Source: Bufo bufo (taxonomy: Eukaryota > Chordata > Amphibia > Anura > Bufonidae). Taken from it: 64,000 nt of DNA. Under the pieces are notes generated by a model. That model was not told the origin of the DNA. It saw nothing but the letters and a program-made list of their open reading frames with translations, and did not search any database. This document shows, piece after piece, positions 22,331 to 34,579 of the stretch (position 1 is its first letter; the number at the start of each line of letters is the position of its first letter). The stretch covers positions 506,956,556-507,020,555 of the forward strand of contig NC_053392.1 of the NCBI RefSeq assembly GCF_905171765.1. The letters run 5' to 3'. The position numbers and the translations under genes are program-made.

Positions 22331-22660
22331 TAGGCTCCAGAAGGGCACATTTCTGAGAGTTTCCCTTTAAGACGCATAAAAATGGCCCCTGATTAAAATA
22401 CATATATTTTGTGGAAATTTTTGACAATGATCCCCCTCTGGTATATCACTGTCCATGTTGTGGGACTATTTGTGGAGGATTGACCACGGCATCGGGGGGG
22501 TTATATGTCCGCGATTGGCATTCTTGCCTGTTGCGGACATGAGCCGCGGGTGCCTGCTATAAGAAGCAGGCGGTCACCCGCGGCTATGGCGTCCGCAGCA
22601 CTCAGGAGCAGGTGTCATCTTTAAAGACCCGGCCAGTGCCGTACATGTACGGCGCTGGTC
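22331..22660. other. hAT-related tail and GC-rich palindromes
   Basis: 22432-22475 matches the subterminal block near the right end of the element at 30826-32538 ('gtccatgttgtgggactattt'), then breaks off, so the right terminus of unit E is lost. The remainder is GC-rich and self-complementary: 22541-22586 (agccgcgggt ... acccgcggct) and 22630-22660 (accagcgcc-type arms around gtacatgtac). No coding sequence seen. Confidence 0.6.
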
Positions 22661-23262
22661 ATTAAGGGGTTGATATTGATGACCTATTCTCAGGATAGAC
22701 CATCAATATCAGATTGGTTGGTGAACTACACCGATCAGCTGGTTGAAGAGAAGGCTGTGCTCAGTTTGAGAGCAGCCTTCCCTTCATTGGGAAGCACCTG
22801 CTTGCCATGGACATAACAGTGGTGAGCAGGTGTAATTACAAGCCATCCTATTCAGTGATGGTCAGTTCACAGTGTTCACCAGCAAACACATGCGGGCTGC
22901 CATCTTTAGTAAGGTAGAATCACCTGTCCAGCGATGCACAGGTAAGCCCTTACCTGTGCCTTTGCCGGGAGCTGGTCTGAAATCAAATGCAGTCACTGGG
23001 AACAGGCAGTTCGCTGGGGAACACTGCAAACTGACCATCACTGATCCTATTCACTTCTATGCGATGCCTTGTTCATATACACTTGAATAGGAAGGGACCG
23101 TGCCATTGAAGTCAACGGGATGGCTTCTTGTAATTACACCTGCTCACCACTGTGATGTCCATGGCAAGCAGGTAAACAATAAAAGGAAGGCATTCTCTTC
23201 GACCAGCTGATCGGCGGGGGTGCTGGGTGTTGGACCTCCGCCGATCTGATAGTGATGACGTA
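22661..23262. mobile_element. Palindromic MITE (~600 bp)
   Basis: Foldback structure. The left arm with 'gccatggacataacagtggt' and 'gagcaggtgtaattacaag' (22800-22845) returns inverted at 23125-23175; outer arms 'ccgatcagctggt' / 'accagctgatcgg' also pair. The left edge 'cctattctcaggatag' block recurs at 35225, a sign of a dispersed family. No coding capacity. Superfamily not determined. Confidence 0.75.
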
Positions 23263-23889
23263 TATAGTATTATTATTATTGTTATTATTGCTCTCATGGT
23301 TGTATTTTTCATGTAATTAAATTGCCTTCAGTTTAGTGCACAACATAAAATCTATAGATCTACAGATCCTAAAATGTATTCTTATTTATATTGTATCAAT
23401 ATTGAACTCCAGCAAAACAACAATTTTTCTTTACTTCAAATCTTTAATGTCTTCAGTATTGTGATAGAATACCTATCCTATTTTGCTATATTTTCTTAGG
23501 ATGAATAACAGTTCTCTTGTTCCCACTGTGTAAGAAGTGTTCTGTTGCCTGTATTAATTGATTTATCTGCTGTGTAGTGCTGAGCTCATGCTTCAGAATC
23601 TCTGTCATTATTGTCAAATTACACTTAGCATTTCTAGTCCCGATGTTAAACTTCAATCATTGCACCTATATGTTCTTTAATTCATTTCCCCAAGAAATTT
23701 TTGTTTAATGGATCATAAAGCAATAGGACTCTCCTGTGCGGACTGCTCCTCTGCCTTATTGTGATGTTGCTGCAAATTGTTATGTATCAGGCCTTGCTGC
23801 AAGTTACGCAATTGTGTATTACAAGTGAATACATTGATCAAAGGTAATTTTATTTATAATGCTGAGAGTGAATAATAATAAACAATTTT
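23263..23889. other. AT-rich non-coding stretch
   Basis: A (TTA)n-like tract at 23268-23290, then AT-rich sequence with no convincing frame, repeat or palindrome. Could be unique intergenic DNA; I see nothing functional. Confidence 0.5.
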
Positions 23890-24257
23890 TAGTGTTGATC
23901 GAGCACCAAAGTGCTTGGGTGCTCTAGTGCTCGAGTAGACCACTTTGGGATGGAAGTCAATGGGAGAACCAGAGCATTAAACCAGACACCCCCTGCTCTG
24001 AAGAGGGGAGGGTGCCTGGTTCATTGGAAAAGGTCAGAAATTGATGGAAACACCACTGAAATAGTTCGGGAATGTCTGGATGCATCTTGGACTCCCAGGT
24101 CACACGATGTTGTCCGAGTAGTACGCCACTTTTACAGACTGACAATAATACGCACAAAACCGAAGATAAAATTGATTTTAGAGAAAAAATTGTTAGGAAG
24201 CATTCTTTCCTGTATATTTACTTGTATATAAAGTGCAAGTGCTGCCAAAAATTTCAA
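23890..24257. mobile_element. Left end of hAT-type element, family of 36450
   Basis: Starts TAGTGTTGATCGAGCACCAA, the same first ~45 bases as the delimited element at 36450, then shares 'ccccctgctctgaag' and 'gggagggtgcc'. The right end was not found; the 41-bp array, foldback and ~20-bp array that follow may all belong to it. Confidence 0.7.
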
Positions 24258-24870
24258 GGAAGAGGCGAGGGCCTGCTGCTGATCTGACCATCTAAAACAT
24301 TAGGGGCGAGGGCCTGCTGCTGATCTGACCATCTAAAACATTAGGGGCGAGGGCCTGCTGCTGATCTGACCATCTAAAACATTAGGGGCAAGGGCCTGCT
24401 GCTGATCTGACCATCTAAAACATTAGGGGCGAGGACCTGCTGCTGATCTGACCATCCAAAACATTAGGGGCGAGGGCCTGCTGCTGATCTGATCATCTAA
24501 AACATTAGGGGCGAGGGTCTGCTGCTGATCTGACCATCTAAAACATTAGGGGCGAGGGCCTGCTGCTGATCATCTAAAACATTAGGGGCGAGGGTCTGCT
24601 GCTGATCTGACCATCTAAAACATTAGGGGCGAGGGCCTGCTGCTGATCATCTAAAACATTAGGGGCGAGGGCCTGCTGCTGATCTGACCATCTAAAACAT
24701 TATGGGAGAGGACCTGTTGGTGACCCTCTAAAACATTAGGGGCGAGGGCCTGCTGCTGATCATCTAAAACATTAGGGGCGAGGGCCTGCTGCTGATCTGA
24801 CCATCTAAAACATTATGGGAGAGGACCTGTTGGTGACCCTCTAAAAACATTAGGAGCGAGGGCAGCCTAA
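24258..24870. repeat. 41-bp minisatellite
   Basis: About 15 units of 'ggcgagggcctgctgctgat' plus 'ctgaccatctaaaacattagg'. Several units lack 'ctgacc' (35 bp), and two near 24705 and 24825 carry 'gagaggacctgttggtgacc'. Lies behind a hAT-type left end. Confidence 0.95.
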
Positions 24871-25360
24871 TAAGCATGTTGATATGATGAAGGAGGAAGA
24901 GGACAAGAAAAGGAAGATTGCACCATATACCCTTTTTTTGTGGTGGATGGTGTGCATGGGAATACAGTGTATTCAATACACCATAAAAGCCACATTTAAA
25001 GTGCCTTTATGTTCAGCCGCTTTCCTCTGGGAGTAGAGAAGTTAGGGGCAATCCAGGTCTTGTTCAGTTTGATAAGAGTCAACCTGTCAGCATTTTCAGT
25101 TGACAGGCAGATGCGCCGGGTGGCTGCCCAGGGCGCTGACAGCGAAGAGGATCCTTAGCCGGTGTAGCAACTGCCACAAACACCACACACTGTAACGACA
25201 TGCAGGATGGCGGCGGCCTTCTCTCACCTCCCAGCAGCGCCCTTACTAACTTATAGATGCCCTGCCTGTGTAACAACTTGCACGCTTCTCATTTACAAGA
25301 TTACAATCCGATGAATCCCAGGCATAGTCATCTGTATTGCCATCCTCAGGATAGGGAGAG
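24871..25360. other. Unassigned non-coding segment
   Basis: Purine-rich start (gaaggaggaagaggacaag), then mixed sequence including a GC-rich patch at 25100-25260. No supported gene; probably interior of the surrounding hAT-type element. Confidence 0.4.
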
Positions 25361-25367
25361 CTGTGTC

Positions 25368-25430
25368 TGCTGGGATTTGAACCCACAACCTTCTGTATCA
25401 GAGGCAAGGCACTTACCCACACAGCTATAA
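25368..25430 (-). other. tRNA-like sequence (A and B boxes)
   Basis: Minus strand: A box TAGCTGTGTGGG (25416-25427) and B box GGTTCAAATCC (25373-25383), a perfect match to the pol III consensus GGTTCRANNCC, spaced as in a tRNA. No proper acceptor stem or anticodon arm, so not called a tRNA gene. Confidence 0.65.
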
Positions 25431-25947
25431 GAGCTGCATAGCCACTGACTGAAAAAATATGAGACTTCTACTGTAGACTCTGTTATAGCTGTTATAGCCA
25501 GTGTACATCTATACACATGACAGCTGCCCCACAGCTGCCCCCAACACACCCAGCACTGCTATATCTATACACATGACAGCTGCCCCAGCACACCCAGCTC
25601 TGCTACATCTATACACAAGACAGCCTCCCCAGCACACCCAGCTCTGCTGCATCTATACACATGACAGCTGCCCAGCACATTCAGCTCTGCTATATCTCTA
25701 TATATCTATCTACTGTATAGTAATACTTAGAGATATATAGATATAGCAGAGCTGAGTGTGCAAGGGCAAATGTGATGTGTATAGATGTAGCAGAGCTGGG
25801 TGTGCTGGGGCAGCTGTCATATATAGAGATATAGCAGTGCTGGTTGTGTTGGGGCAGCTGTCATGTGTATAGATGTACACTGGCTATAACAGCTATAACA
25901 GAGTCTACAGTAGAAGTCTCATATTTTTTTCAGTCAGTGGCTATGCA

Positions 25948-26012
25948 GCTCTTATGCAGTGTGGTTAAGTGCCTTGCCTCTGATACAGAAGGTCGTGGGT
26001 TAGAGTCCCAAC
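25948..26012 (+). other. tRNA-like sequence, opposite arm
   Basis: Inverted partner of the one at 25368: A box TATGCAGTGTGG (25953-25964), B box GGTTAGAGTCC (25998-26008), one base off consensus. Confidence 0.55.
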
Positions 26013-26187
26013 AGAAACCTTTCTGAAATACAGGCTAAATTAGAATACACAAGCACTGACTCCATATATGGACATACAGCGCGGGACACAGGCCGGAAGA
26101 TGCTGCCTCGCATCGCTGACATGGAGGTAAGTATAAGTATTTTTTTTTAAATACACGACTGTTACTGCCACATGGAGGGAGCGGGAA

Positions 26188-27310
26188 GCATTTGATACTG
26201 GCACATGGGGGAGGGGGGCACTATGATACTGGCACATGGGGGGAAGGAGAGAGGCACTTGATACTGGCGCATGGGGGGAGGAGAGAGGCACTTGATACTG
26301 GCACATTTGGAGGGGGGAGATGGCACTATGATACTGGCACATATGGGGGGAGGGGTGGGAAGGAGAGAGGCACTTAATACTGGCACATTAGTGGGGGAGA
26401 TGGCACATGATAGGAGGCTACTGGCACATAAAGGGGGACTACTGGCACATAAGGGGGGCTACTGGCACATGATAGGAGGCTACTGGCACATAATGGGGGG
26501 CTACTGGCACATAAGGGGAGCTACTGGCACATAAGGAAGACTACTGGCACATAAGGGGGCTATTGGCACATGATAGGAGGCTACTGGCACATAAGGGGGA
26601 CTACTGGCACATAAGGGGGGCTACTGGCACATGATAGGAGGCTACTGGCACATAAGGGGGCTACTGGCACATGATGGTGGGTGCTCTTATTACTGGCACA
26701 TGATTGGGGGGGCATCTATGGGGGCTCTTATTACTGGCACATGATTGGGGGCATCTATTGGGGCACTTGATACTGGCACATTTGGAGGGGGGAGATGGCA
26801 CTATGATACTGGCACATATGGGGGGAGGGGTGGGAAGGAGAGAGGCACTTAATACTGGCACATTAGTGGGGGAGATGGCACATGATAGGAGGCTACTGGC
26901 ACATAAAGGGGGACTACTGGCACATAAGGGGGGCTACTGGCACATGATAGGAGGCTACTGGCACATAATGGGGGGCTACTGGCACATAAGGGGAGCTACT
27001 GGCACATAAGGAAGACTACTGGCACATAAGGGGGCTATTGGCACATGATAGGAGGCTACTGGCACATAAGGGGGACTACTGGCACATAAGGGGGGCTACT
27101 GGCACATAAGGGGGGCTACTGGCACATGATAGGAGGCTACTGGCACATAAGGGGGCTACTGGCACATGATGGTGGGTGCTCTTATTACTGGCACATGATT
27201 GGGGGGGCATCTATGGGGGCTCTTATTACTGGCACATGATTGGGGGCATCTATTGGGGCACTTATTACTGGCACATTATTGGGTGGCACTATAGGGGCAT
27301 CTACTGAGGC
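26188..27310. repeat. ~20-25-bp minisatellite with 475-495-bp higher-order copies
   Basis: Units built on 'actggcacat' followed by a variable G-rich tail (aaggggggct, gataggaggct, attgggggcat). A block starting at 26288 is repeated almost exactly from 26763. The offset is 475 at the left and 495 at the right, because the second block has one extra unit. G-runs make this strand a candidate for quadruplex formation. Confidence 0.92.
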
Positions 27311-28225
27311 TAAAAAGAAGGGGTATTTTATATGGGGGGCTCTGTATAGGGGCATTTTATACTGGGACACATTATGGTGGGTACTATGGGGAAGGGGGGA
27401 GAGGAGCACTATGGGGTCATCTATGGGGGCACTGAGAAGGGGAATTTTATATTGGCACATTATGGGAACATTAGCTCAACTGGGGGCATTACAAGGGGGT
27501 ATGTTTTGCCCTTTACAATGAGAATTATTTCTACTGGGGGGGCATTATGGTGGGCTTTATTACTCCCCCATGGTATGACCCCCTAGTATCAGCACCAGCC
27601 TCTCCCTGCTCTGCGACCCCACTGCCCCTTCTCCAAATCCTTATTATGAAATCTTTCTCATTAGGATAAAACACATCAGCTCCACCGAGCCCCCCAGCCA
27701 AAGTGTTGAAGTGGCGTCCGAGATCCCCAAAGGCCAAGCCAAGTAATTGTAAGTTTTCATGTGGAGTATGTTTATGTTATACACATATAGCATACACTGT
27801 GTCACACAATATACAGTATTCCTCTACACTGTGTAGGGGTTATACTGTTTATTGTACAGCATGGCACAGAGGTTATATTATCCGGCATGGTGTAACCTCC
27901 ATACATTTTATGTACAGTATACAGTAATCCACCTTGCCATCTATGCTTTGAATCTGGTTTTATATGTTACTTGGTTTTTGTACATTTACTTGCGTGTGCT
28001 AGTTGAGACCTGATGTGATTGGGTTTTAGTTAGTTATTAAATGCTAACATGACAGTATTTTGTTTTTGCACATTATTGATGATTGTATTTCATGACTACT
28101 CTTCTAAGGGTATTGCCTTACTTTATACTGCAGTTCTCCTGTACCACTCTGCCTGCGACTTTTAGCAGTTTAAGCAGTAATTTATGATTTTCTTTTGCTC
28201 TCAATAAATCTTGTGTTAAGCATAA
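27311..28225. other. Non-coding tail after the G-rich array
   Basis: Degenerate G-rich units fade by ~27560. At 27640-27740 a pyrimidine tract and AG are followed by a short open stretch ending in TAA and 'gtaag', resembling an exon but with nothing to link it to (see rejected items). Beyond that, AT-rich sequence without features. Confidence 0.4.
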
Positions 28226-28232
28226 AATATAT

Positions 28233-28268
<36 letters not shown>
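28226..28268. repeat. (TA)n microsatellite
   Basis: Alternating TA with one AAA interruption, at the left edge of hAT unit B. Confidence 0.95.
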
Positions 28269-28269
<1 letters not shown>

Positions 28270-28394
28270 GTGAGACGGTTGCAAGTACTCTTCTGATATG
28301 ATTTCATCTAGCAGTTTTGATGGGGGGGGGAGTTTTTTTGACACTCGCCCTGAGAGAAATTTTACCTAGAAACTGCACTGGCGCTGAGAAGATG

Positions 28395-30776
28395 AACTGA
28401 GGGTGGTCTGGCTATCCCCCTGTGTACTTTCTTCCCCCATTTCCACCTTTTCCACATTCGAAGCGTCCGCCTTCATTGTGAGCAGCGAGCGTTTCAGTAG
28501 ACACAGAAGTGGCATCGCCGCTCACCATCTGTGTTGATTTCTCAAAGTTGCGTAAAACCTCACAGAGGTCAGACATCCGTGCCCACTCGTCGCTTGTGAA
28601 GAGCGGAAGCTGACTGGAAAGGCGACGACCATGTTGCAGCTGGTATTCCACTACTGCCCTCTGCTGCTCACATAGCCTGGACAACATGTGGAACGTGGAG
28701 TTCCAGCGCGTGCTCACGTCGCACAACAGTCGGTGAGCTGGCAATTGCAAGCGCTGCTGAAGTGTTGCCAGACCTTCGGCAGCTGTAGATGACTTTCAGA
28801 AATGGGCACACATGCGACGCACCTTTACCAGTAGCTCAGGTAAATTGGGGTAGGTTTTGAGAAACCACTGAACCACTAAGTTGAACATGTGGGCTAGGCA
28901 TAGTATGTGTGTGAGCTTGCCGAACTCCAAAGCCGCCACTAAGTTATGGCTATTATCAGACACAACCATGCCTGGTTGTAGGTTGAGTGGCGAGAGCCAC
29001 AGCTCAATCTGGTCCCTATTACCCTGCCACAGCTCTGCGGTGGTGTGCTGTTTGTCACCTAAGCAAATTATTTTCAGCACTGCCTGTTGCTGCTTCCCCA
29101 CTGCAGTGCTTCCAGCTACTGACTAAAGGCTGACTGGTGCTGCAAGATGATAATTGAGAGGTGGAAGTGGAGGAGGAGGTGGAGGAGGAGAAGTGGGTGT
29201 TGCAGCCACTAATGTAGGTGGTGGCGGAACTCCTGATGGAAGTAGGGCCCGCATTCCTTGGCATCGGTAGCACCTGTGCCATCCCAGGGTAGGACTCGCT
29301 CCCGGCTTTCACAATGTTCACCCAGTGTGCTGTCAGGGAAATGTAATGTCCGTGGCCAAAAGCACTTGTCCATGTGTCAGTCGTTAAGTGGACCTTCCCA
29401 ATAACTGCATTGGTCAGGGCATGGGTGATGTTTCGGGACACATGCTGGTGTAAGCTGGGGAAGGCACACCAGGAATAATAGTGGCGGCTGGGGACTGAGT
29501 AACGAGGAATGCCCGCCGCCATCAGGCTTTGGAACGCCTCAGTGTCCACAAGGCTAAATGGCAACAATTCCAGGGCCAGCAATTTGGAAATTTGCTCATT
29601 TAGTGCTATGGCCTGTGGGTGGGTGGCTGGGTATTTGCGCTTTCGTTCAAAGGCCTGGGATATGGACATCTGTAAGCTGCGCTGGGACACAGAAGAGGAT
29701 GTGCTAGCTAATGCTGCTTGCGAAGGACTAGGTACAGGGCGGGAGGCATCCGAGCCTGCCTCTTGGACAGGGGATTGGCCAAAACATAACAGGGGAAAAG
29801 GAGGCAGTGGTGTGACCTGCAGACACTGATTGTGGACCCAGGCGTTCGGCCTATTAGGGTGCTTTGATGCCATGTGGCGGATCATGCTGGTGGTGGTGAG
29901 GTTGCTAGTGTTCACGCTCCTGCTCAATTTTGTACAATACAGGTTGCAAATGACAATTCTTTTATCATCCCCACTTTCCTCAAAAAAGCGTCAGACTGCA
30001 GAACACTTACCCCTTGGCAAGGGAGATTGCCGCAAGGGGGTGCTCCGGGGAACAGTTGTGGGCCTGTTTGGTGTGGCCCGTCTTCTCCCATTTGCCACCC
30101 CACTGCCTCTTCCAGCCTGTTGCTGTGCTGCAGATCCCTCCCCCTCTGTACTGCTGTCCTCGCTCAGCTTGCCACCTTCCCAGGTTGGGTCAGTGATTTC
30201 ATCTTCCACCACCTCCTCTTCCACTTCCTCACTCTGGTCATCCTTCTGACTTGTTGACCTAACAACAACCTCACTTATTGACAACTGTGTCTCATCCTCA
30301 TCATCAACCTTTTGAGACACTAATTGCCGTTGACTTATTGGCAACTGTGTTTTATCATTATTATCCACCTCGTAAAACACTAATTTCCATTCCCCACTGT
30401 CATCTTCTTCTGACTATGGATGCTTAAGAGTTTGGGAATCAGTGCACAAGATCTCCTCATGTCCCTCTTCAAGCGGGCTTGGCGAGAGGCCCAAATCAAG
30501 TAATGGCGATGAAAAGAGCTCCACGGAAGATCCGAGTGTGGGATCACTTGTTTGCCAAGACTCTCCATGGTGGGAGGAAGGAGGATCAGGGTGAGGATTC
30601 TGTTCACCAGACTCTCGGCTACTGAGACTGGACTTTGTGGAAGACAGGGTGGTGCTTAACCGACTGGAAGCATTATCTGCTGCAATCCAACCAACCACCT
30701 GGCCGCACTGGTGTGACTTCAAGATTGGTGTCCTGCGTGGATTGGAGTGTGTTTCTTGTGCTCTGGCAGCAGGCAC
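28395..30776 (-). pseudogene. hAT transposase relic B
   Basis: Minus strand. Ser/Glu-rich N terminus (30776-30414) and acidic region (EVEEEVVEDEITDPTWEGG, to ~30150) are in shifted frames. The BED finger spans ~30000-29890: RFFEES, Cys pair CNLYC, His pair MIRHMASKH. The codon preceding RFFEES, Trp in relatives, is TGA (29991-29993). Then SISQAFERKRKYPATHP, LLALELLPFSLVDTEAF and VHLTTDTWTSAFGHGHY (first catalytic Asp present) to 29055; MVVSDNSHNLVAAL (second Asp) and LCLAHMFNLVV to 28796; VSTRWNSTFHML to 28412. The hATC dimerisation domain is missing, cut at about 28395. Nonsense plus frameshifts plus 3' truncation: inactive. Confidence 0.9.
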
Positions 30777-30825
30777 AGTTTCACCGTGCCCAGGGCAGTG
30801 AAACTATGCTTTAGGCCATGGTCAT

Positions 30826-32538
30826 TAGGGATGGCCTTGCGGTTCGCCCGGCGGTCATTTCGCGGCGAACTTTGCGTGTTCACGATTCGCCGAACATATG
30901 AACATATGGAGATATATGCGCCCACCATATTCTTTTACATTGTGAAGAACTTTGACTCATGACACATCGATAAGGTGGTACAGGACAGCCAATTGAGACT
31001 TTTCAGCACATGGACATACCCTCTACCTTATAAATAAACCTGATCTGGCCGCCATTTTACATTCAGTGTTTTGCCAGTGTAGGGAGAGGTTGCTGTGTGG
31101 AGCAGGGACAGGCTGTTAGGGACACCAAATGCTAGCTAATAGGGCCACAAAAGTCCTTTCAGGGACTGGTATACAGTAGGTGTGCTATCGATAGGTGTGA
31201 TACACAGAGGGGTGCGATATACTTATAATATACTTTTATAATGAGTCAAAAACACATAGATCTATATAATGATCACCTGGAAGTCAGGGGCCTAGGGGCT
31301 AGGGGCTTACTAGCGCCATTTTTATATAGTGTAAGGTTCCAGATGGGGTCGCTCTTATCAGGGCGGGTGGTCTGTGGTTTTGCTATCAGGACCAGGAAAG
31401 CACCCCCCTGTAGGGCAATATCAGGGACAGTTCTTTTCCCACCCTGTCCTTAAATACCACATCATCATCTAACCCAGGCCATAGATGTTTTTTGCTTTCC
31501 CTCCGGGATTCATGGATGTGCACTGGAACCCCCCGGATTGTGGTAGGACATATGGTTTCTGATTTGGTGCCACCGAGCACTTGTTATTGCCTACCACATC
31601 TATGCTTTTTGCTTAACTTTAATAATTAGATTTATTTTCATTTTGAGGGATATCTTTTCCATTCACACGTCCGCAAAATGGGTCCGTTCCACAATTTTGC
31701 GGAACGGGTGCAGACCCATTTATTTTTAATGGGGCCGGAATGTGCTGTCCGCATCCGCATTTGTGGATCCACACTTTCGCATCCGTGCTTCGTTTCCGCC
31801 AAAAAATAGAACATGTCCTATTCTTGTCCGCAATTGCGGACAAGATTAGGCATTTTCTATTATAGTGCCGGTGATGTGCGGTCCGCAAATTGCGGAATGC
31901 ACATTGCCGATGTCCGTGTTTTGCGGATCCGCAAAACACTTAGGAACGTGTGAATGGACCCTCATAGTAACATTATTAAAGGTTACGATTTATCTTTATG
32001 TATATTCTAATGGATTGCCTTCCTTGTACAATGTTATAATATACTTTCTATGTAAGAAAGTATATTATAGTGCATTTGTATTGTGCGGCAGTTGTGTGCG
32101 GTTCTGCTGCGATACTGCAGGTATATAGAGGGACACGCGTTATTGGAATAATTTCTACTGGTGTGATATACCAGTCGCCCCCCAAAAAAAACTGATTGAA
32201 GCGGGGTGTTATATACCAATATACTTTCTTTATAATGCATTTGGGTACTGTATAGTGCATTTGCGAAGGCGCATAAGCGAAAATTATATTACTGATATTT
32301 TGCATTGAAAAAAATTATGAATTGAGATCGCAAATTCGAATAATACATCTGGTATGTCTCTGTCCATGTTGTGGGACTATTTGTGCACGTCTAGTAATTA
32401 TTTCTTGGCTGCAAATATGAGCTGAAGGTTTTTCAGGTTCTCCGGCCATTAAAATGAATGGGACCCGCCACGAACTTGCGTCTCGCGAACATTTGATCGT
32501 GTTCGCGAACCGTCCCGGCAGATGTTCGTCCATCACTA
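30826..32538. mobile_element. Non-autonomous hAT element with 8-bp target duplication
   Basis: Starts TAGGGATGGCC and ends CCATCACTA; inverted termini read TAGGGATGGCC / TAGTGATGGAC, and both lead into 'gttcgc'-rich subtermini. The exact duplication ATGGTCAT lies at 30818-30825 and 32539-32546. 1713 bp, no transposase. It contains a second MITE (31645-31963) and a few units of the 38-bp-type minisatellite around 31205 and 32155, plus the T-rich hairpin at about 32038. The left third matches the element at 9. Confidence 0.95.
31645..31963. mobile_element. MITE with 'attcacacgt' ends
   Basis: Outer arms 'ccattcacacgt' and 'acgtgtgaatgg' are inverted; inner 'ttgtccgcaattgcggacaa' is a perfect palindrome at the centre. 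A related copy is at 57366-57690. Nested inside the hAT element. Confidence 0.85.
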
Positions 32539-32826
32539 ATGGTCATACAGGTTGCATGACCATGAAATCCAACTCCCCAGTGTCATGATAGAAACAGTCC
32601 CTTCCTGTTCAGTGTCCTTAGCATTCTGTACTGAATATTTCACCAGTCCCTCCCCTCTATACTGGTGATGGCTATAGTGTCCAATTAGGAGAATGCTAGA
32701 GAAGTCACAGGAGCAAGGGAAGTGTTCAGTGCAGAGAAGGTACCAAACATAAAGGGACCATATCCATGGCACTTGCAATCTCATGTCAGAGAGTTGGATT
32801 TCTTGGTCATGAAACCTCCATGACCA
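32539..32826. mobile_element. Short palindromic MITE (~290 bp)
   Basis: Ends 'atggtcatacaggttgcatg' and inverted 'catgaaacctccatgaccat', with a further paired 'aaatccaact'. The hAT element at 30826 is inserted in its left terminus, so the first 8 bases are duplicated. No coding content. Confidence 0.75.
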
Positions 32827-34579
32827 TTGCCCAGGGTATGCTTACACTGCTTCTCCTGTCACCTAAATAGAGGGGTCAAAACAGACAGACAACTCTTTAA
32901 TGTGTTCTATCAGGGTTCTGCTGGATTTAACAATATTTAAACAGCAAGAACTGTGCATTTCTGAAAGGCCAAGAGAAACTCTGAGAGAGCCCCAGAGAAG
33001 TAGTGTAAAAGATTGGAGAGCAAGATAATGTCTGACAGCAATGAAACCCTTGTGTAGTGGCCCACATATGAAGACCCTGTACATAGCCTAGCATGTTCAC
33101 TACCGTATATACATTGTACAGATGTTCAGCACCATTTGTCCTGATTCACAAAGACCAAAATACAGACTGGGTATCTTTATTCTACATAAGATCCTAGGAT
33201 GACCTGGCTAGTCAACTGGTTTTGAGGTATCTTGGTCTAGCTGATGCAATGACCATTATTAGGAAGACCTCGTTTGCATCTCCTATAAATTGATGTCTAG
33301 CTTCCCACAGACTGTCATATAAGGAAAGCTTTAATAAAGAGTGATTAGGATTGGTGGGAACTGAGTCTATTCTTAATAGACTCGTGATTATAAGTATGCG
33401 CAACTAAACATGCGGATGCTTGCAACTTATACCCATGGCAAGCTGAGGTGAAGCTCTGCAATTAATATGGTACCTGCAGCTCAGCCTTAAATGTCTAATA
33501 GCACTCTTCATTAGTTATTATCTGTGTAGGGAACTACGAAAATAGCTGAACAAAATTCTAGTAGACTTTAAACAGAAGGACCACTTACTGTTATATTTCA
33601 AGGTATTTTTATTTTAGGGTAAAATACTTTCTAAGCCTTTTCTTGCTAGTTCAGCATTCACATTTTATTGACTTGAATTTAAAGCTGTTTACCCTCTACA
33701 ATAAATAGAAACACAATTCTTCTGAGACTTTGTGCACCTAAGAGAAATCATTTCACACAGCATGGTCTCCTATGTCCTCCATGCAGGAAAACTAGAAAAT
33801 TGTTCTTTCTGACCCCAGCGGTAAAATGCATCTATAACTCTAAGATGTTTTTATCTCCCCTGCCAACAAGTCTCTTTACAAGCTAAAGTTGGATATGAGG
33901 CATATAAAATAAAATGAGAACTCATCATCCATTCCAAATACTTTGGATTTTTTAGCATTTAGAAAAATTCAGGAAAACTGCAAAATTTCAAATAAATGAA
34001 AACAGTAGAAAATAACCATTTACATCAATTTAAAACATTCACCAAAGTATGTTGCAGAAATATAATGAAAGTTTTGAATTCTATTTAAAATTAAGGCTGA
34101 GCCAATCAAATGTAAATTAATCAAATTTGTTTTGAATTTTCCATAAACTTTGGTTTCCAATTATTTAAAGTTTTTAGCATTCATTCTGCACAAATCGATC
34201 AAATCAGAAGGCAGAGAATAAGCCATATTTAGAATCTTTGTAGCTTTAAAAATATAAAAAATATTGGACAGTGCAATGTGTTTGCACCGGCTGTTTGTTA
34301 CCACTGGCCATCATACATTTACCCATAGTCTCACATGTTTCACGTTGATATTACTAGTGCTCTTGAAAGGGTTGATCCTGGGACATCCCAGAGTGCCATA
34401 CACAGATTTTCAGGGCGATTGGAGCATGTTAAATTTGGTCAATTTTTATTTAGACCAAATGGAATCTGCAGGCTGACTACTTTTGGGAAATCTGCTCACC
34501 TCTATATAAAATGCTAGTATGTGCCCCTCAAAATATTGGATGCTACTAGATACTAGAAAAGCTCAGCAGTTATGGTAAG
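32827..34579. other. Non-repetitive AT-rich interval
   Basis: About 1.75 kb with no long frame, no array and no clear palindrome. The least repetitive stretch of the window and the best candidate for genuine single-copy intergenic or intronic DNA. Nothing functional is visible. Confidence 0.5.

Larger units (their letters stand above)
25361..26075. mobile_element. Foldback element with tRNA-like arms
   Basis: Inverted arms of ~300 bp centred near 25720. Left 'actgactgaaaaaatatgag', 'tctactgtagactctg' and 'agtgtacatctatacacatg' return inverted at 25855-25945. Inside the arms 'cccagctctgct'-type units repeat several times. Each arm carries a tRNA-like pol III promoter (listed separately). Downstream 'aagcactgactccatatatgg' is shared with the element at 36450, linking the two. 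Confidence 0.8.

Noticed and set aside
24258..24870. CRISPR-like appearance of regular 41-bp repeats
   Set aside because: Units are contiguous without unique spacers, no cas genes, eukaryotic context. It is a minisatellite.
25368..25430. Calling a functional tRNA gene
   Set aside because: A and B boxes are good, but there is no paired acceptor stem or plausible anticodon arm, and the segment sits in a foldback element.
27640..27745. Possible host exon (pyrimidine tract-AG, short open stretch, TAA, gtaag)
   Set aside because: About 27 codons with no domain, no partner exon and no conservation evidence available; chance is sufficient.
32827..34579. Searching for a host gene in the least repetitive interval
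   Set aside because: Longest frames are about 60-73 codons, no splice-supported domain; composition is ordinary intergenic.
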